NCBI RefSeq assembly: GCF_002287075.1
Contig: NZ_NSKE01000011.1
Location: 62,001 to 126,000, forward strand
Source: Fodinibius salipaludis
GTDB taxonomy: Bacteria; Bacteroidota; Rhodothermia; Balneolales; Balneolaceae
Direction: 5' to 3'
DNA: 64,000 bases
Under the pieces are notes generated by a model. That model was not told the origin of the DNA, searched no databases, and saw nothing but the letters and a program-made list of their open reading frames with translations. Both the position numbers and the translations under genes were made by a program. Each line of letters opens with the position of its first letter. The stretch's first letter is position 1. Of the stretch, positions 8,724 through 18,024 are shown piece by piece.

Positions 8724-9782
8724 TTAATTGATATATCCTTTTTCCGCCAAGAGTTCGGCATTAAGAATGGCTCCGCCCGCTGCTCCTCGAATGGTATTGT
8801 GAGCCATGGTAACATATCCTAAATCCATGACTGTTCCTTTTCGAAGTCGACCAACGGCTGTTTGCATTCCACCTTCCCGATCGGCGTGGAGCCGAGGTTG
8901 AGGATAGCGATCTTCTTTATAAAGTCGCACCGGATTGGCAGGGGATGAAGGTAAGTTCAGATCCGCAATGGGATTCTCCCAGTCGGTAAAGGCTTGTTCG
9001 GCTTCCTCAATAGATGTAGGGGCATTTTTCAATTTCACCGATACCGAAAGAAGATGTCCCTCAATCGTAGGGACACGAACAGCTGTTGCCTGAATGTCAA
9101 AGTCGTTAAAGGCAATAGAATTATCTGACAAACTGCCGAGCACTTTGGTAGCCTCGGTCTGTACTTTGGGTTCCTCTCCGCCAATGTAAGGAACAACGTT
9201 TGCTACGATGTCCATACTTGAGACGCCGGGGTAGCCGGCCCCCGAAACCGATTGCATAGAGGTGACGACAAGCGATTGAATGCCAAAAGCATCGGAAAGT
9301 GGTTTCAACGACATCGAAAGCGGTACAGAAACGCAGTTAGGATTGGTGACGATCCAGCCGTTGCCATTAGCATCGAATGATTGGTTTTTGATTATATCCG
9401 CGTGATCGGGGTTGACTTCCGGAACCAGCAGCGGTACTTGGTCATGCATCCGGTAATTTTTTGCATTTGAGATTACGGGAATGCCCGCTTCAGCAAAGCT
9501 TTTTTCTATTTCTCCGGCAACGGAAGAATCCAATCCGGAAAAAACAAAGTCGACCCCTGCGAACTTGGCAGGGTCACAAGCTTTAACTTCCAGGTTAGCT
9601 GCAGCAGAAGGTTGCTCAGTCTTTTCTATCCAATGGGCAGCCTGTTTATACTTTTTGCCGGCAGAGCGTTTTGAGGCTCCCAGTACTTTTACAGTGAACC
9701 ATGGATGATTTTCGAGTAAGCGAATAAATTTTTGTCCGACAGCTCCGGTAGCACCGAGTACGCCAACCTGATACGAATGCAT
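8724..9782 (-). CDS. asd: Aspartate-semialdehyde dehydrogenase
   Basis: A 352-residue NADP-dependent enzyme of the aspartate pathway that reduces L-aspartyl-4-phosphate to aspartate semialdehyde, feeding lysine, diaminopimelate, threonine and methionine. The nucleotide-binding motif GATGAVGQ is at residues 10-17, the catalytic cysteine is Cys150 in TNPNCVS, and SNAKNYR near 105 and EGHLLSVSV near 250 fit the archaeal/fungal-type Asd subgroup rather than the E. coli type. Its pathway partner aspartokinase is encoded separately at 27888. Monocistronic, with its own terminator. Confidence 0.95.
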   Translation of the reverse strand: MHSYQVGVLGATGAVGQKFIRLLENHPWFTVKVLGASKRSAGKKYKQAAHWIEKTEQPSAAANLEVKACDPAKFAGVDFVFSGLDSSVAGEIEKSFAEAGIPVISNAKNYRMHDQVPLLVPEVNPDHADIIKNQSFDANGNGWIVTNPNCVSVPLSMSLKPLSDAFGIQSLVVTSMQSVSGAGYPGVSSMDIVANVVPYIGGEEPKVQTEATKVLGSLSDNSIAFNDFDIQATAVRVPTIEGHLLSVSVKLKNAPTSIEEAEQAFTDWENPIADLNLPSSPANPVRLYKEDRYPQPRLHADREGGMQTAVGRLRKGTVMDLGYVTMAHNTIRGAAGGAILNAELLAEKGYIN

Positions 9783-9965
9783 ATATAAATCTTGTTTTTA
9801 AACTAAAGATTACGTTTATCAATGGAATTGATGGGAGAAGCATTCCCAACTAAATCCTTTGAAAGCATCTAAAATACGGATAAAAGGATAATTAATTAAA
9901 GCAGTTATTTTTTCTATCTTTCGGCATCTTAAAAATCATTATTGAACCCAAATTTAAGCACGTCC

Positions 9966-11438
9966 ATGTCAGTTACCGAACTCGATAGTTTAGATACGCT
10001 TGTATCGTTGGCAAAGTCCCGCGCCTTTATTTATCAATCTTCAGAAATTTACGGCGGACTCGGAGCCGTCTATGATTACGGTCCGCTGGGTACAGAGCTC
10101 AAACGCAACATCCGCGATTTCTGGTGGAAAGAGATGACCCAGCGTCATGATAATATTGTGGGGCTTGATTCAGCTATTTTTATGCATCCCAAAGTGTGGG
10201 AGGCCAGCGGTCATTTGGATGGATTTAACGATCCCATGATAGATGACAAACAGTCAAATAAACGCTATCGGGCGGATATGCTGATTGAAAATCATATTGC
10301 CAAGTTGCGGAGTGACGGTAAGGCTGATAAGGCGGATGAACTGCAAGAGCAGCTTGATACAGCGGGATCGCGCGAAGGCGTCTGTGAGGATTTGTACAAT
10401 ATTATTATGGATGAAGAGATCCGTGCTCCGGAATCCGGCGCCTTTGAATGGACCGAAGTTCGTCAATTTAACCTGATGTTTAAGACCCAATTTGGAGCAA
10501 CTTCTTCCGGCGGTGATGGTGATGATGCGGTGTATCTTCGTCCCGAGACGGCACAGGGTATTTTTGTGAATTTTAAGAATGTGATGGATACAGCCCGCCA
10601 ACAAGTACCGTTTGGGATTGCCCAGGTAGGGAAGGCGTTTCGTAATGAGGTTGTTGCCCGTCAGTTCATCTTTCGTATGCGAGAGTTCGAACAGATGGAA
10701 ATGCAATATTTTGTAGAGCCGGGGACCGATAAAGAAAGCTATGATCATTGGCTTAACAAACGTCTCGACTGGCATAAGAAATTGGGTATTCGTGAAGAAA
10801 AATTACGCACGCATCCGCATCCCGAGGATAAATTGGCTCATTACGCTGAAGCTGCCGCCGATATTCAGTACGAATATCCCATTGGTTGGCAAGAGGTTGA
10901 GGGCGTTCACAATCGCACCGATTTTGACTTGAGTCAGCACAAGGAGTATTCGGGTAAAAAGTTGGAGTATTACGATCAGCAGAAGCAGGAAAAATATGTA
11001 CCTTATGTGATTGAGACCTCAATTGGTCTGGACCGTACGGTAATGATGGTACTCTGTGATGCTTACCGCGAGGAGGAAGTGGATGGCGATACGCGAACCG
11101 TATTGAAAATGAATCCACAGCTGGCGCCAACTAAAGTGGGAATATTTCCGCTTATCAAAAAGGATAAGTTGCAAGATCTGGCCCATAAGATCACCGATAA
11201 TCTTAGAGAGGATTACAACGTACTATATGATGAGTCTGGATCTATCGGTAAGCGTTATCGTCGGCAGGATGAGGCAGGCACGCCATTTTGTGTGACAGTC
11301 GACTTTGACGGTGTAGAGTCCGAAGGTGAAGATACGGTGACGATCCGCTATCGCGATGATATGACGCAGGACCGCGTGCCTGTCAGTCGCCTCAAAGAAG
11401 TGATTGATGACAAGATGAAGAGCTGGAAACCGGAATAG
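9966..11438 (+). CDS. glyS: Glycine-tRNA ligase (homodimeric type)
   Basis: A class II aminoacyl-tRNA synthetase of the single-chain alpha2 type (490 aa from the ATG at 9966). It charges tRNA-Gly. Visible are the YDYGPLG active-site entry (about residue 30), class II motif 2 region RPETAQGIFVNF with FRNEV after it, motif 3 in IGLDRTVMMVLCDAY, and an anticodon-binding domain over the last 100 residues (APTKVGIFPL onward). The frame stays open back to a TTG at 9942, adding eight residues; ATG 9966 (MSVTELDSLD) is preferred because the extra residues are not needed for the fold. Neither start has a clear Shine-Dalgarno. Confidence 0.95.
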   Translation: MSVTELDSLDTLVSLAKSRAFIYQSSEIYGGLGAVYDYGPLGTELKRNIRDFWWKEMTQRHDNIVGLDSAIFMHPKVWEASGHLDGFNDPMIDDKQSNKRYRADMLIENHIAKLRSDGKADKADELQEQLDTAGSREGVCEDLYNIIMDEEIRAPESGAFEWTEVRQFNLMFKTQFGATSSGGDGDDAVYLRPETAQGIFVNFKNVMDTARQQVPFGIAQVGKAFRNEVVARQFIFRMREFEQMEMQYFVEPGTDKESYDHWLNKRLDWHKKLGIREEKLRTHPHPEDKLAHYAEAAADIQYEYPIGWQEVEGVHNRTDFDLSQHKEYSGKKLEYYDQQKQEKYVPYVIETSIGLDRTVMMVLCDAYREEEVDGDTRTVLKMNPQLAPTKVGIFPLIKKDKLQDLAHKITDNLREDYNVLYDESGSIGKRYRRQDEAGTPFCVTVDFDGVESEGEDTVTIRYRDDMTQDRVPVSRLKEVIDDKMKSWKPE

Positions 11439-11454
11439 GTGGAAGCTACATGTA

Positions 11455-11482
11455 TGTCATCCTGAACTCATTGCAGGATCTG
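11455..11482. repeat. Dispersed-repeat-like hairpin after glyS
   Basis: GTCATCCTGAACTC followed by ATTGCAGGATCT, with ATCCTG/CAGGAT arms at 11459-11464 and 11474-11479. Short motifs of this form recur between genes in Bacteroidetes and related genomes; only one copy was noticed here. Confidence 0.4.
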
Positions 11483-11503
11483 TAATTTTCAGCTTTATTA
11501 AAT

Positions 11504-11540
11504 AAAAAATGGGGCCCATCTGAGAGATGGCCCCATTTTT
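11504..11540. terminator. Bidirectional intrinsic terminator between glyS and sodC
   Basis: A GC-rich stem (ATGGGGCC with GGCCCCAT, one bulged C, extended by ATC/GAT) flanked by an A-run on the left and a T-run on the right, so it can stop transcription from both convergent genes. Confidence 0.85.
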
Positions 11541-11558
11541 GTTTAGATTTTCTTGTTC

Positions 11559-12125
11559 TTATGCATCAGCATTAGCAACGCCGATCACTCCGCATCCCAT
11601 GCGAGGGCCAGCGGCTCCGGTTGGTTGCGATTCAAGATCATCTTCGCCGCCGTGAATGATAACACCACGTCCCATAATACTTTCGGGACCATTGAGTGTG
11701 ATGGTATTATCTACATAATCGATAGAAGCATTTCCGTCGGAATCAGCTTCAAGATTACCCATATCACCTACATGGCGGCTTTCGGCATCAGGACTAGCAT
11801 GTGGATTATCAGCGGGATTATAATGTCCGCCGGCTGAAGTACCGTCATCAGCTCGACAATCACCGTACTGGTGAATATGGAAGCCGTGCTTGCCTTCTTC
11901 TAATCCTTCAAATTCACCTTGAACACGAACCCCGTCATCTTCTTTGGTAAAGGTTACATGTCCGGTGGTATCGCCATCTTCTGTGGGATGAACAACAGCA
12001 ACAGCCTCAGTGAAATCTGTTGCTGGTTCCGTTGTTGTTTCTTCTTGTTCCATCTCTTGTTGGGTGCATCCCATGGCAAAAAAGACTAATGCAAAAGAAA
12101 GCAAATACTTTTTAAATGATTGCAT
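11559..12125 (-). CDS. sodC: Cu/Zn superoxide dismutase lipoprotein
   Basis: A 188-residue periplasmic or envelope-bound enzyme that dismutes superoxide. From the ATG at 12125 it has a lipoprotein signal with lipobox FAMGC (Cys20); the frame runs 14 codons further up, but that would bury the signal peptide. The copper ligands are in HGFHIHQYGDC, the zinc loop is AGGHYNP ... ASPDAESRHVGD, and the active-site arginine lies in the C-terminal GPRMGCGVIG. The acidic, low-complexity linker after the lipobox is typical of a tether. Monocistronic; shares a bidirectional terminator with glyS. Confidence 0.95.
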   Translation of the reverse strand: MQSFKKYLLSFALVFFAMGCTQQEMEQEETTTEPATDFTEAVAVVHPTEDGDTTGHVTFTKEDDGVRVQGEFEGLEEGKHGFHIHQYGDCRADDGTSAGGHYNPADNPHASPDAESRHVGDMGNLEADSDGNASIDYVDNTITLNGPESIMGRGVIIHGGEDDLESQPTGAAGPRMGCGVIGVANADA

Positions 12126-12205
12126 AAATAATATGATTTTGGTTTTTGTTATAGTTCCAATCCTCAATCTTTAACAAGAGCTAATGTATAGGCATTCAAT
12201 GAAAG

Positions 12206-12961
12206 TTAAAAATATCGATTAGCCCAAGCGGCAAGCACTTCAGCGAGGTAGAAACTGTCTTTTTGTTTAGTAAGCAGGTGATTTGCATCATCAAGCGAAA
12301 CAAAACTCTTGGGATGGCGTGCTTTTTTGTAAATATTTGCCGCGTTATCAATGCCGACAACCTGATCTACAGGTGAATGAAAAATCATTAATGCACGGTC
12401 AAGATTGCGAATCTTGTCATCCATATTATTGGCTTCGAGGTCATCAATAAATTGTTTCTTGATGGTAAAGTCGCGACCCGCCAGCGTGACCGTTGCTATG
12501 CCTTTTTCCTCAATCTCGTTGAGTCGGGCTCCAAAATTTTCTTTTACATGTTCGGGATCGGCCGGGGCACCAATAGTGGCTACCGCTTTGCTTTTTGGTA
12601 TTTTCGAGGCGGACTGTAATACAGCGGCTCCGCCCAGCGAGTGGCCAATGAGGATAGCTGGCGCGCGGTAATGCGATTCCATATAATCAGCCGCAGCAAT
12701 TAGATCTTCGATATTTGAGGAGAAATTAGTATCTGCAAAATCGCCTTCACTTTCACCTAAACCGGTAAAGTCAAAGCGCAAAACACCGATACCATGTTTG
12801 GTAAGGGTTTTGCTGAGATTCGAAACTACTTTTAGGTTTTTTGAGCAGGTAAAGCAGTGGGCAAAAAGGGCATAGTTTCGGGCTTCACCGTCCGGTTGGT
12901 CTACCCGTGCTGAAAGCTTGTCTCCGAAAGCGCCATCAAATGTAATTTTTTCTGATCGCAT
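12206..12961 (-). CDS. Alpha/beta hydrolase (as in hydrolase-OsmC fusions)
   Basis: A 251-residue cytoplasmic serine hydrolase. The nucleophile is Ser108 in GHSLGG; the likely acid and histidine are in SPVDQVVG (about 213) and DDANHLL (about 232). The N-terminal half, with ALFAHCFTCSKNL at about 31-43, closely follows the hydrolase half of the two-domain alpha/beta hydrolase-OsmC proteins, but here the OsmC peroxidase domain is absent. The substrate is unknown; esterase or acyl-peptidase activity is plausible. It lies alone between sodC and the VOC gene, which it faces divergently. Confidence 0.85.
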   Translation of the reverse strand: MRSEKITFDGAFGDKLSARVDQPDGEARNYALFAHCFTCSKNLKVVSNLSKTLTKHGIGVLRFDFTGLGESEGDFADTNFSSNIEDLIAAADYMESHYRAPAILIGHSLGGAAVLQSASKIPKSKAVATIGAPADPEHVKENFGARLNEIEEKGIATVTLAGRDFTIKKQFIDDLEANNMDDKIRNLDRALMIFHSPVDQVVGIDNAANIYKKARHPKSFVSLDDANHLLTKQKDSFYLAEVLAAWANRYF

Positions 12962-13037
12962 GAGTCCTCATTGATTTATATTTTGTCATTCTTAATTCAT
13001 TCAGATAACAGACAAGATATAAAAGAATTTTCTTACT

Positions 13038-13466
13038 ATGGCTGATCAACCTACACCACTTTTTCATTTGGCTTTTCCGGTTTCCGATCTCGACGAAACA
13101 CTAACATTTTATCGGGATGTCCTTGGCTGTGATACCGGACGCAGCTCAGATAAATGGATTGATTTCGATTTTTGGGGTCATCAGGTTGTCGCACATCTAA
13201 GTCCCGAAGAAGCGGGTAAATCGAGTATGAACGACGTGGACGGACATGCCGTACCGGCCAAGCACTTCGGATTGATTTTAGAGTGGGAGCAGTGGGAGGA
13301 ACTGGCTGAACGTCTGGAAGAAGAGGATGTTGATTTTATTATTGAACCGTACGTTCGTTTTGAGGGTAAGCCCGGTGAACAAGCCACGATGTTCTTCAAG
13401 GATCCCAGTGGCAATGCACTCGAATTCAAAGCGTTCCGAAATAAAGATCAAATCTTTGCGACGTGA
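13038..13466 (+). CDS. VOC (glyoxalase/dioxygenase superfamily) protein
   Basis: A 142-residue protein with two beta-alpha-beta-beta-beta half-motifs of the vicinal oxygen chelate fold. The first opens with PLFHLAFPVSDLDETLTFYRDVLG and the second with KHFGLILEW; the C-terminal DPSGNALEFKAF strand supplies the conserved Glu metal ligand. Small single-unit VOC proteins of this size are dioxygenase- or glyoxalase-like; the substrate cannot be told from sequence. It is divergent from the hydrolase gene. Confidence 0.87.
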   Translation: MADQPTPLFHLAFPVSDLDETLTFYRDVLGCDTGRSSDKWIDFDFWGHQVVAHLSPEEAGKSSMNDVDGHAVPAKHFGLILEWEQWEELAERLEEEDVDFIIEPYVRFEGKPGEQATMFFKDPSGNALEFKAFRNKDQIFAT

Positions 13467-13470
13467 TGAT

Positions 13471-13698
13471 AGTATTGAGTAGTGAGATGTGAGTATTGAG
13501 GTAAGTAATAAGATTTTTTTCTTTACCGCCTGAAGATGAATTATCAGGCTAAAAGTATCTCTGTATATTACTTAAGAGAGATTTTTATACAATTCAGATA
13601 TTAAGTAGGAAGGAGTAATAACAGATTGAGTCAATGAACAATCTCTTAACTTCTGCTGCGGCATAACTCACTACTCAATACTCATAACTCACTACTAT
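13471..13698. repeat. Inverted pair of heptanucleotide repeat tracts
   Basis: The left tract (13471-13510) runs in 7-nt phase with units such as GAGTAGT, GAGATGT, GAGTATT. The right tract (13663-13698) is its inverse, with ACTCACT, ACTCAAT, ACTCATA, ACTCACT. About 16 contiguous bases (AGTATTGAGTAGTGAG) match between arms. The 150 bp between them hold no gene. The right tract reaches the stop codon of the ABC-F gene. This resembles short tandemly repeated repetitive DNA or a small non-autonomous inverted-repeat element. Confidence 0.65.
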
Positions 13699-15659
13699 TC
13701 ACTAAACTCCTCTTCGATTTCACTCATCTGCGTTGCCAGCTCTTCCCACTTGGCGTAGATTTCAACAAGTTTTCCTTTAAGCTTTTTGTATTCCATGGAG
13801 ATCTCCTTGACCTGCTCTTCATCATCATAGAAATCCGGCTCAGCCATGAGGTCTTCAATCTCATCTTTCCGCTCTTCGAGGTCTTCAATCTCTTTTTCCA
13901 GCGGATCCATTTTCTTTTTCAGCGGCTTGAGTTTATCATGCTTTCTTTGCCTTCGTTGCGCCGCCAGTCTACGTTCTTCTTTGCGGGATAATCCGTTATT
14001 GGATGCGTTTGAACTGCTATCTTTTTGATTTTTAGCCTTATCAGACTCTTCTCGTTCTTCCACCTTATCCAGATAGTACGATACGTTGCCGTGAAAGGTG
14101 TTGGTCTTATCGGGACGCACTTCCAGAACTTTATCCACGATAGGATCCAGGAAGTCTCGGTCATGGCTCACAATCATATAGGTGCCTTCGTACTGGTCGA
14201 GTGCCTGCTGTAAAATTTTCTTGGATTGCATATCGAGGTGATTCGTCGGCTCGTCAAAGATCAGGAAGTTTGCCGGCTGAACCAGCATGCGCGCCAAGGC
14301 GAGGCGACTTTTCTCTCCGCCCGATAGTACCGATACCTTTTTGAATACATCATCGCCCTGAAACAGGAAACATCCCAAAATAGTACGTAGTCGTGTCTCA
14401 TCGGTCTTGGGTGCAGCCTCCCGCATAATTTCAAACACTGTTTTGTCAAGATCCAGCTCATCGGCTTGGTGCTGGGCAAAATAAGAGGTCGTTACGTTGT
14501 GGCCGGGCTCTCGTTCACCGGCATCAAAGCCTTCAAGTCCGGCAAGCATGCGAATCATAGTAGATTTTCCCGCCCCGTTGGGACCTACGACCGCAATTTT
14601 ATCCCCGCGATCGATAGAATAGGAGAGATCCTTAAAAACGACGTTATTATCATATTGTTTGCGAATATTTTTGAGCCTCATGACTACTGCGCCGCTGCGT
14701 TCGGGGGGAGGAAACTCAAAGAAAATTTCCTCCTCTCGTTCATCAAGTTCAATTTTATCCATCTTCTCCAGCTGTTTTATTCGACTCTGGACCTGCGCGG
14801 CTTTGCTGGCGTTATAGCGAAACTTGTCAATAAAATCCTGAATCTCTTTAATCTCCTGCTGCTGATTCTCATAAGCCTTGCGCAGATGTTCTTTTCGCTC
14901 GGCATGCTTTTCCTCGTAATAATCATAATTTCCGGCATAGTCATGAAGATCACCGTACTCCAGCGCCAGTGTGCGAGTTGTGATTTTATTCAGGAATGCT
15001 TTGTCGTGCGAGACAATGATAACTGCGCCCTCATAACCATTTAGAAACTGCTCTATCCAGCGGAGCGATTCAATATCCAGGTGGTTTGTGGGCTCATCAA
15101 GCAGCAGATACATAGGGCGTTGAAGCAACAGCTTACCGAGCGCAATACGCATCAGCCAACCACCGCTGAATTCAGTGGTGGAGCGATCAAAATCATCAGG
15201 TGTAAAACCGAGTCCCATTAGTATCTTCTCGATGTTCGATTCCAACGCATAGGCACCGGACTGTTCAATACGGTTTTGAAGCCTGCCCACTTCTTCCATT
15301 GCCGACTGATATTCAGCAGTTCCTTCATCGAGCGTGGCCAGCTCTTCTCGTGCTTTTTGCACCTTGTCTTCAAGCTCCTGAATATCTGCAAAAGCACTTT
15401 CCATTTCTTCCTGCACTGTCAAATCCGGATCGGGATCAACACCATCCTGTGGTAAATAACCGACGGTAGCGGCTTTTGACATGGTAATATTCCCAGCATT
15501 GGGTTCAACTTCGCTGGCAATGATTTTAAGCAGGGTTGATTTACCGGCCCCATTAGGACCTACGAGTCCCACACGTTCACCGGGATTAATAATAGTGCTA
15601 ATTTCATCGAGCAGGGTTTCATCCCCAAAAGAGAGTGATATGTTTTCGAGTTGAAGCAA
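13695..15659 (-). CDS. ABC-F family ATPase
   Basis: A soluble protein of about 654 residues with two ABC nucleotide-binding modules and no membrane segments. Module 1: Walker A GPNGAGKST at residues 34-42, signature FSGGW. The ABC-F linker/arm follows (about 230-300, charged helices). Module 2: a second GPNGAGKST, signature LSGGEKSRLALARM and FDEPTNHLD. The last 100 residues are a highly charged coiled coil. ABC-F proteins act on the ribosome (translation factors or antibiotic protection). The frame is open to 15701, but TTG at 15659 gives MLQLENISLSFG, the expected N-terminus. It resembles the YdiF/Uup housekeeping group; a resistance role is not indicated. Confidence 0.9.
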   Translation of the reverse strand: MLQLENISLSFGDETLLDEISTIINPGERVGLVGPNGAGKSTLLKIIASEVEPNAGNITMSKAATVGYLPQDGVDPDPDLTVQEEMESAFADIQELEDKVQKAREELATLDEGTAEYQSAMEEVGRLQNRIEQSGAYALESNIEKILMGLGFTPDDFDRSTTEFSGGWLMRIALGKLLLQRPMYLLLDEPTNHLDIESLRWIEQFLNGYEGAVIIVSHDKAFLNKITTRTLALEYGDLHDYAGNYDYYEEKHAERKEHLRKAYENQQQEIKEIQDFIDKFRYNASKAAQVQSRIKQLEKMDKIELDEREEEIFFEFPPPERSGAVVMRLKNIRKQYDNNVVFKDLSYSIDRGDKIAVVGPNGAGKSTMIRMLAGLEGFDAGEREPGHNVTTSYFAQHQADELDLDKTVFEIMREAAPKTDETRLRTILGCFLFQGDDVFKKVSVLSGGEKSRLALARMLVQPANFLIFDEPTNHLDMQSKKILQQALDQYEGTYMIVSHDRDFLDPIVDKVLEVRPDKTNTFHGNVSYYLDKVEEREESDKAKNQKDSSSNASNNGLSRKEERRLAAQRRQRKHDKLKPLKKKMDPLEKEIEDLEERKDEIEDLMAEPDFYDDEEQVKEISMEYKKLKGKLVEIYAKWEELATQMSEIEEEFSE

Positions 15660-15806
15660 GGAGATAAGTTCTTTAAAATTGGCACTTAATATAATCAACA
15701 CAGTGCTTAGGCTAAATGTTTATTTCAGATGAAATTCAATATTTTTTGAGTGGATAAGACGGCAATAAGGTTTTTTAATCAGGTGTAATACTACTATTTT
15801 TGATCT

Positions 15807-16889
15807 ATGTATTTACTGATTTTTTACTTAGCGCTTGCTATTGGGGTATCGTTTCTGTGTTCTATCTTAGAGGCGGTATTACTGTCAGTGAGCCATTCCT
15901 ATATCGCCATCATGGAGCGAAAGGGTACAAAGGTCGGAAAGTTGTTACGTCATTATAAAGAGGATGTCGATCGTCCGCTTTCCGCTATTCTGAGTTTAAA
16001 TACTATCGCCCATACCGTGGGTGCTGCCGGGGTGGGAGCACAGGCGCAAATTGTGTTTGGAGATGCATATGTAGCTATCACATCAGCAGTACTTACTTTT
16101 CTAATTTTGGTGCTTTCTGAAATTATTCCCAAAACGATTGGGGCAACCTATTGGAGAAGCTTGGCACCATTTGCGGCAAAAACCTTACGCGTACTGTTGT
16201 TTCTGATGTATCCATTGGTGATCATGTCAAAAGCTATTACACGTTGGCTTGCAGAGGAAGAAAAAATACCGAGCTTTAGTCGCGAAGAGTTTGGTGCATT
16301 AGCAGATCGTGGAGTAGAAGAAGGTATCTTTGAAGAGGAGGAATCCCGCATCTTCAAAAATTTAATTCGCTTTAATTCATTGCGCGTTAAAGATATAATG
16401 ACGCCAAGAACCGTTGTGGTAGGTTTTGACGAAACCCTGAAAGTGGATGATGTTCGAGATAATATCGAGCAGCTGCATTTTTCGCGCCTGCCGGTTTATG
16501 GTAATGGGCGCGATGAGGTTACGGGATACGTCCTCAAAAATGATCTACTGTTAATGTTAGCCCGTGGAGAAACCGATAAAGAGCTCAAGGAAGTGAAGCG
16601 TGATATCCTTATTGTCCCCGAGATGATGCCGCTACAGGATTTCTTTGAGCAGCTCATGAAAAAGCAGGAGCATATCGCGATCGTAGTTGATGAGTACGGT
16701 GGTTTCGCCGGTGTTGTTAGTATGGAAGATCTTGTAGAAACCTTGCTTGGCATGGAAATTATTGACGAGGTGGATACTATTGAGGATATGCAGAAGATGG
16801 CACGTAAAAAATGGATGGAGCGTGCCAAACGGCTTGGAATTGTTCCTGAAGATGCCAAAGAAGCTTCATCAATTGATTCTGTTTCATAA
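15807..16889 (+). CDS. CNNM/HlyC-type membrane protein with CBS pair
   Basis: A 360-residue inner-membrane protein of the CNNM (DUF21) family. Three or four membrane segments lie in residues 1-155, including LSEIIPKTIG, followed by a cytoplasmic CBS pair (about 190-325) with the characteristic VKDIMTPRTVVV and VVDEYGGFAGVVSMEDLVE. The usual C-terminal CorC_HlyC domain is missing; the protein stops about 35 residues after the second CBS motif. Relatives export or sense Mg2+/Co2+ or related cations; haemolysis is only a historic name. Divergent from the ABC-F gene. Confidence 0.9.
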   Translation: MYLLIFYLALAIGVSFLCSILEAVLLSVSHSYIAIMERKGTKVGKLLRHYKEDVDRPLSAILSLNTIAHTVGAAGVGAQAQIVFGDAYVAITSAVLTFLILVLSEIIPKTIGATYWRSLAPFAAKTLRVLLFLMYPLVIMSKAITRWLAEEEKIPSFSREEFGALADRGVEEGIFEEEESRIFKNLIRFNSLRVKDIMTPRTVVVGFDETLKVDDVRDNIEQLHFSRLPVYGNGRDEVTGYVLKNDLLLMLARGETDKELKEVKRDILIVPEMMPLQDFFEQLMKKQEHIAIVVDEYGGFAGVVSMEDLVETLLGMEIIDEVDTIEDMQKMARKKWMERAKRLGIVPEDAKEASSIDSVS

Positions 16890-17300
16890 ACTCTCCCCGT
16901 CTTACAATTAAAAGGTTTAGGCTACCTTTTGTAAAAAACGATTGTATTATGTTAATAGAAAAAGTCCCCATCTACTTTGAACACTGCTTACATTTTTTTA
17001 CTGTATGCGGTTCGCCATTTGGTAAATTATTTTAGAGGTTAAAAAGAAGGATTTTTGACTATTAGTTTGTATCAAAAGAAAAAAGTATTGGGACATGTCG
17101 CTGTCAGGGGAAGGGGCAGTGATCTAACACTTATCGAGTGATCAGCAAAAAGAAGGCATTTATTAGTGTCTATTTTGATTTATTTTTTAATTATAGGCTA
17201 TTAGCTTATTTATAATATTAGACCAATCTTTTTAAAACGATTAATTGGAAAGGATCTTAGGACAGAAATACTGATCATAATATCAGTTGTTCGCTAACGA
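16890..17300. other. Gene-free stretch upstream of the sigma factor
   Basis: About 410 bp, AT-rich, with no credible reading frame. The only structure seen is a weak AAAAGGT/ACCTTTT hairpin at 16910-16930 that may end the CNNM gene transcript. The remainder is probably the control region of the ECF sigma operon; no clear -33/-7 pair was found. Confidence 0.5.
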
Positions 17301-17861
17301 ATGAATACGGCAAAAGGACAAACGGATGAGCTTGGGGACGATCTTGTGGAAAAAATCCGCCAGGGAGACGAACATGCCTTTGAGAAGCTATTTTGTAAAT
17401 ACTATTATGATTTATGTTCTTTTGCTTATCAGTTTACAAGCTGTGAGGAACGGGCAAAAGATCTTGTGCAAGATGTGTTTGAAAAAATATGGAATCGCCG
17501 CAAAAAGTGGGAAGTTCACCGTTCTGTGAAAGCCTATCTTTTAAAAGCGGTGCGTAACTCCGCAATTAATAACATTAACAAAAGAGGACATCGCAGTGAG
17601 GTACGGGGGACCTTTTCCAGAGAGAGACTGAGAAATATAAAACCATCGATTTATCGAGGAGCTGATAAAAAGGATGAATTGGTTGATCAAATCTGGGAAG
17701 CTGTTGTTGCTATGCCTAAACGCCGGCGCAGGGTTTTTATCCTTTATCATCGACACGGTTTGAGTTATAATGAAATTTCTGAAGTGCTGGATATCAGTCG
17801 TAAGACTGTAGAAAATCACATGGGACTGGCACTTAAAGATATTCGCGCACAAATTGGGTAA
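17301..17861 (+). CDS. ECF RNA polymerase sigma factor (FecI-like)
   Basis: A 186-residue sigma-70 family factor of the extracytoplasmic-function class. Region 2 spans about 25-95 (FEKLFCKYYYDLCSFAY, then CEERAKDLVQDVFEKIW, the -10 recognition helix), region 4 about 125-180 (MPKRRRRVFIL and the helix-turn-helix LSYNEISEVLDISRKTVENHM). Regions 1 and 3 are absent. It is followed by FecR, SusC and SusD genes on the same strand, the standard Bacteroidetes arrangement in which ligand binding outside the cell releases this factor to drive the transport genes. The start ATG at 17301 gives the normal length. Confidence 0.93.
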   Translation: MNTAKGQTDELGDDLVEKIRQGDEHAFEKLFCKYYYDLCSFAYQFTSCEERAKDLVQDVFEKIWNRRKKWEVHRSVKAYLLKAVRNSAINNINKRGHRSEVRGTFSRERLRNIKPSIYRGADKKDELVDQIWEAVVAMPKRRRRVFILYHRHGLSYNEISEVLDISRKTVENHMGLALKDIRAQIG

Positions 17862-18024
17862 GTCAGACCCTTTTCATTGATTGGGTGTTATCTAAAATTG
17901 AATCATAATCCCATCTCAAATCGTTCTAAGGCCTTTTTATCCAGCTTAAATTTTTTATTGGGGGGAGAGCACTTTACAGCTGTCTTATGGATGAAGAAAA
18001 GAATGATCATTAAAAGACGTTGTA

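Noticed and set aside
16777-16971. Minus-strand frame at the end of the CNNM gene
   Set aside because: Antisense overlap with a clear coding gene and no match to known proteins.
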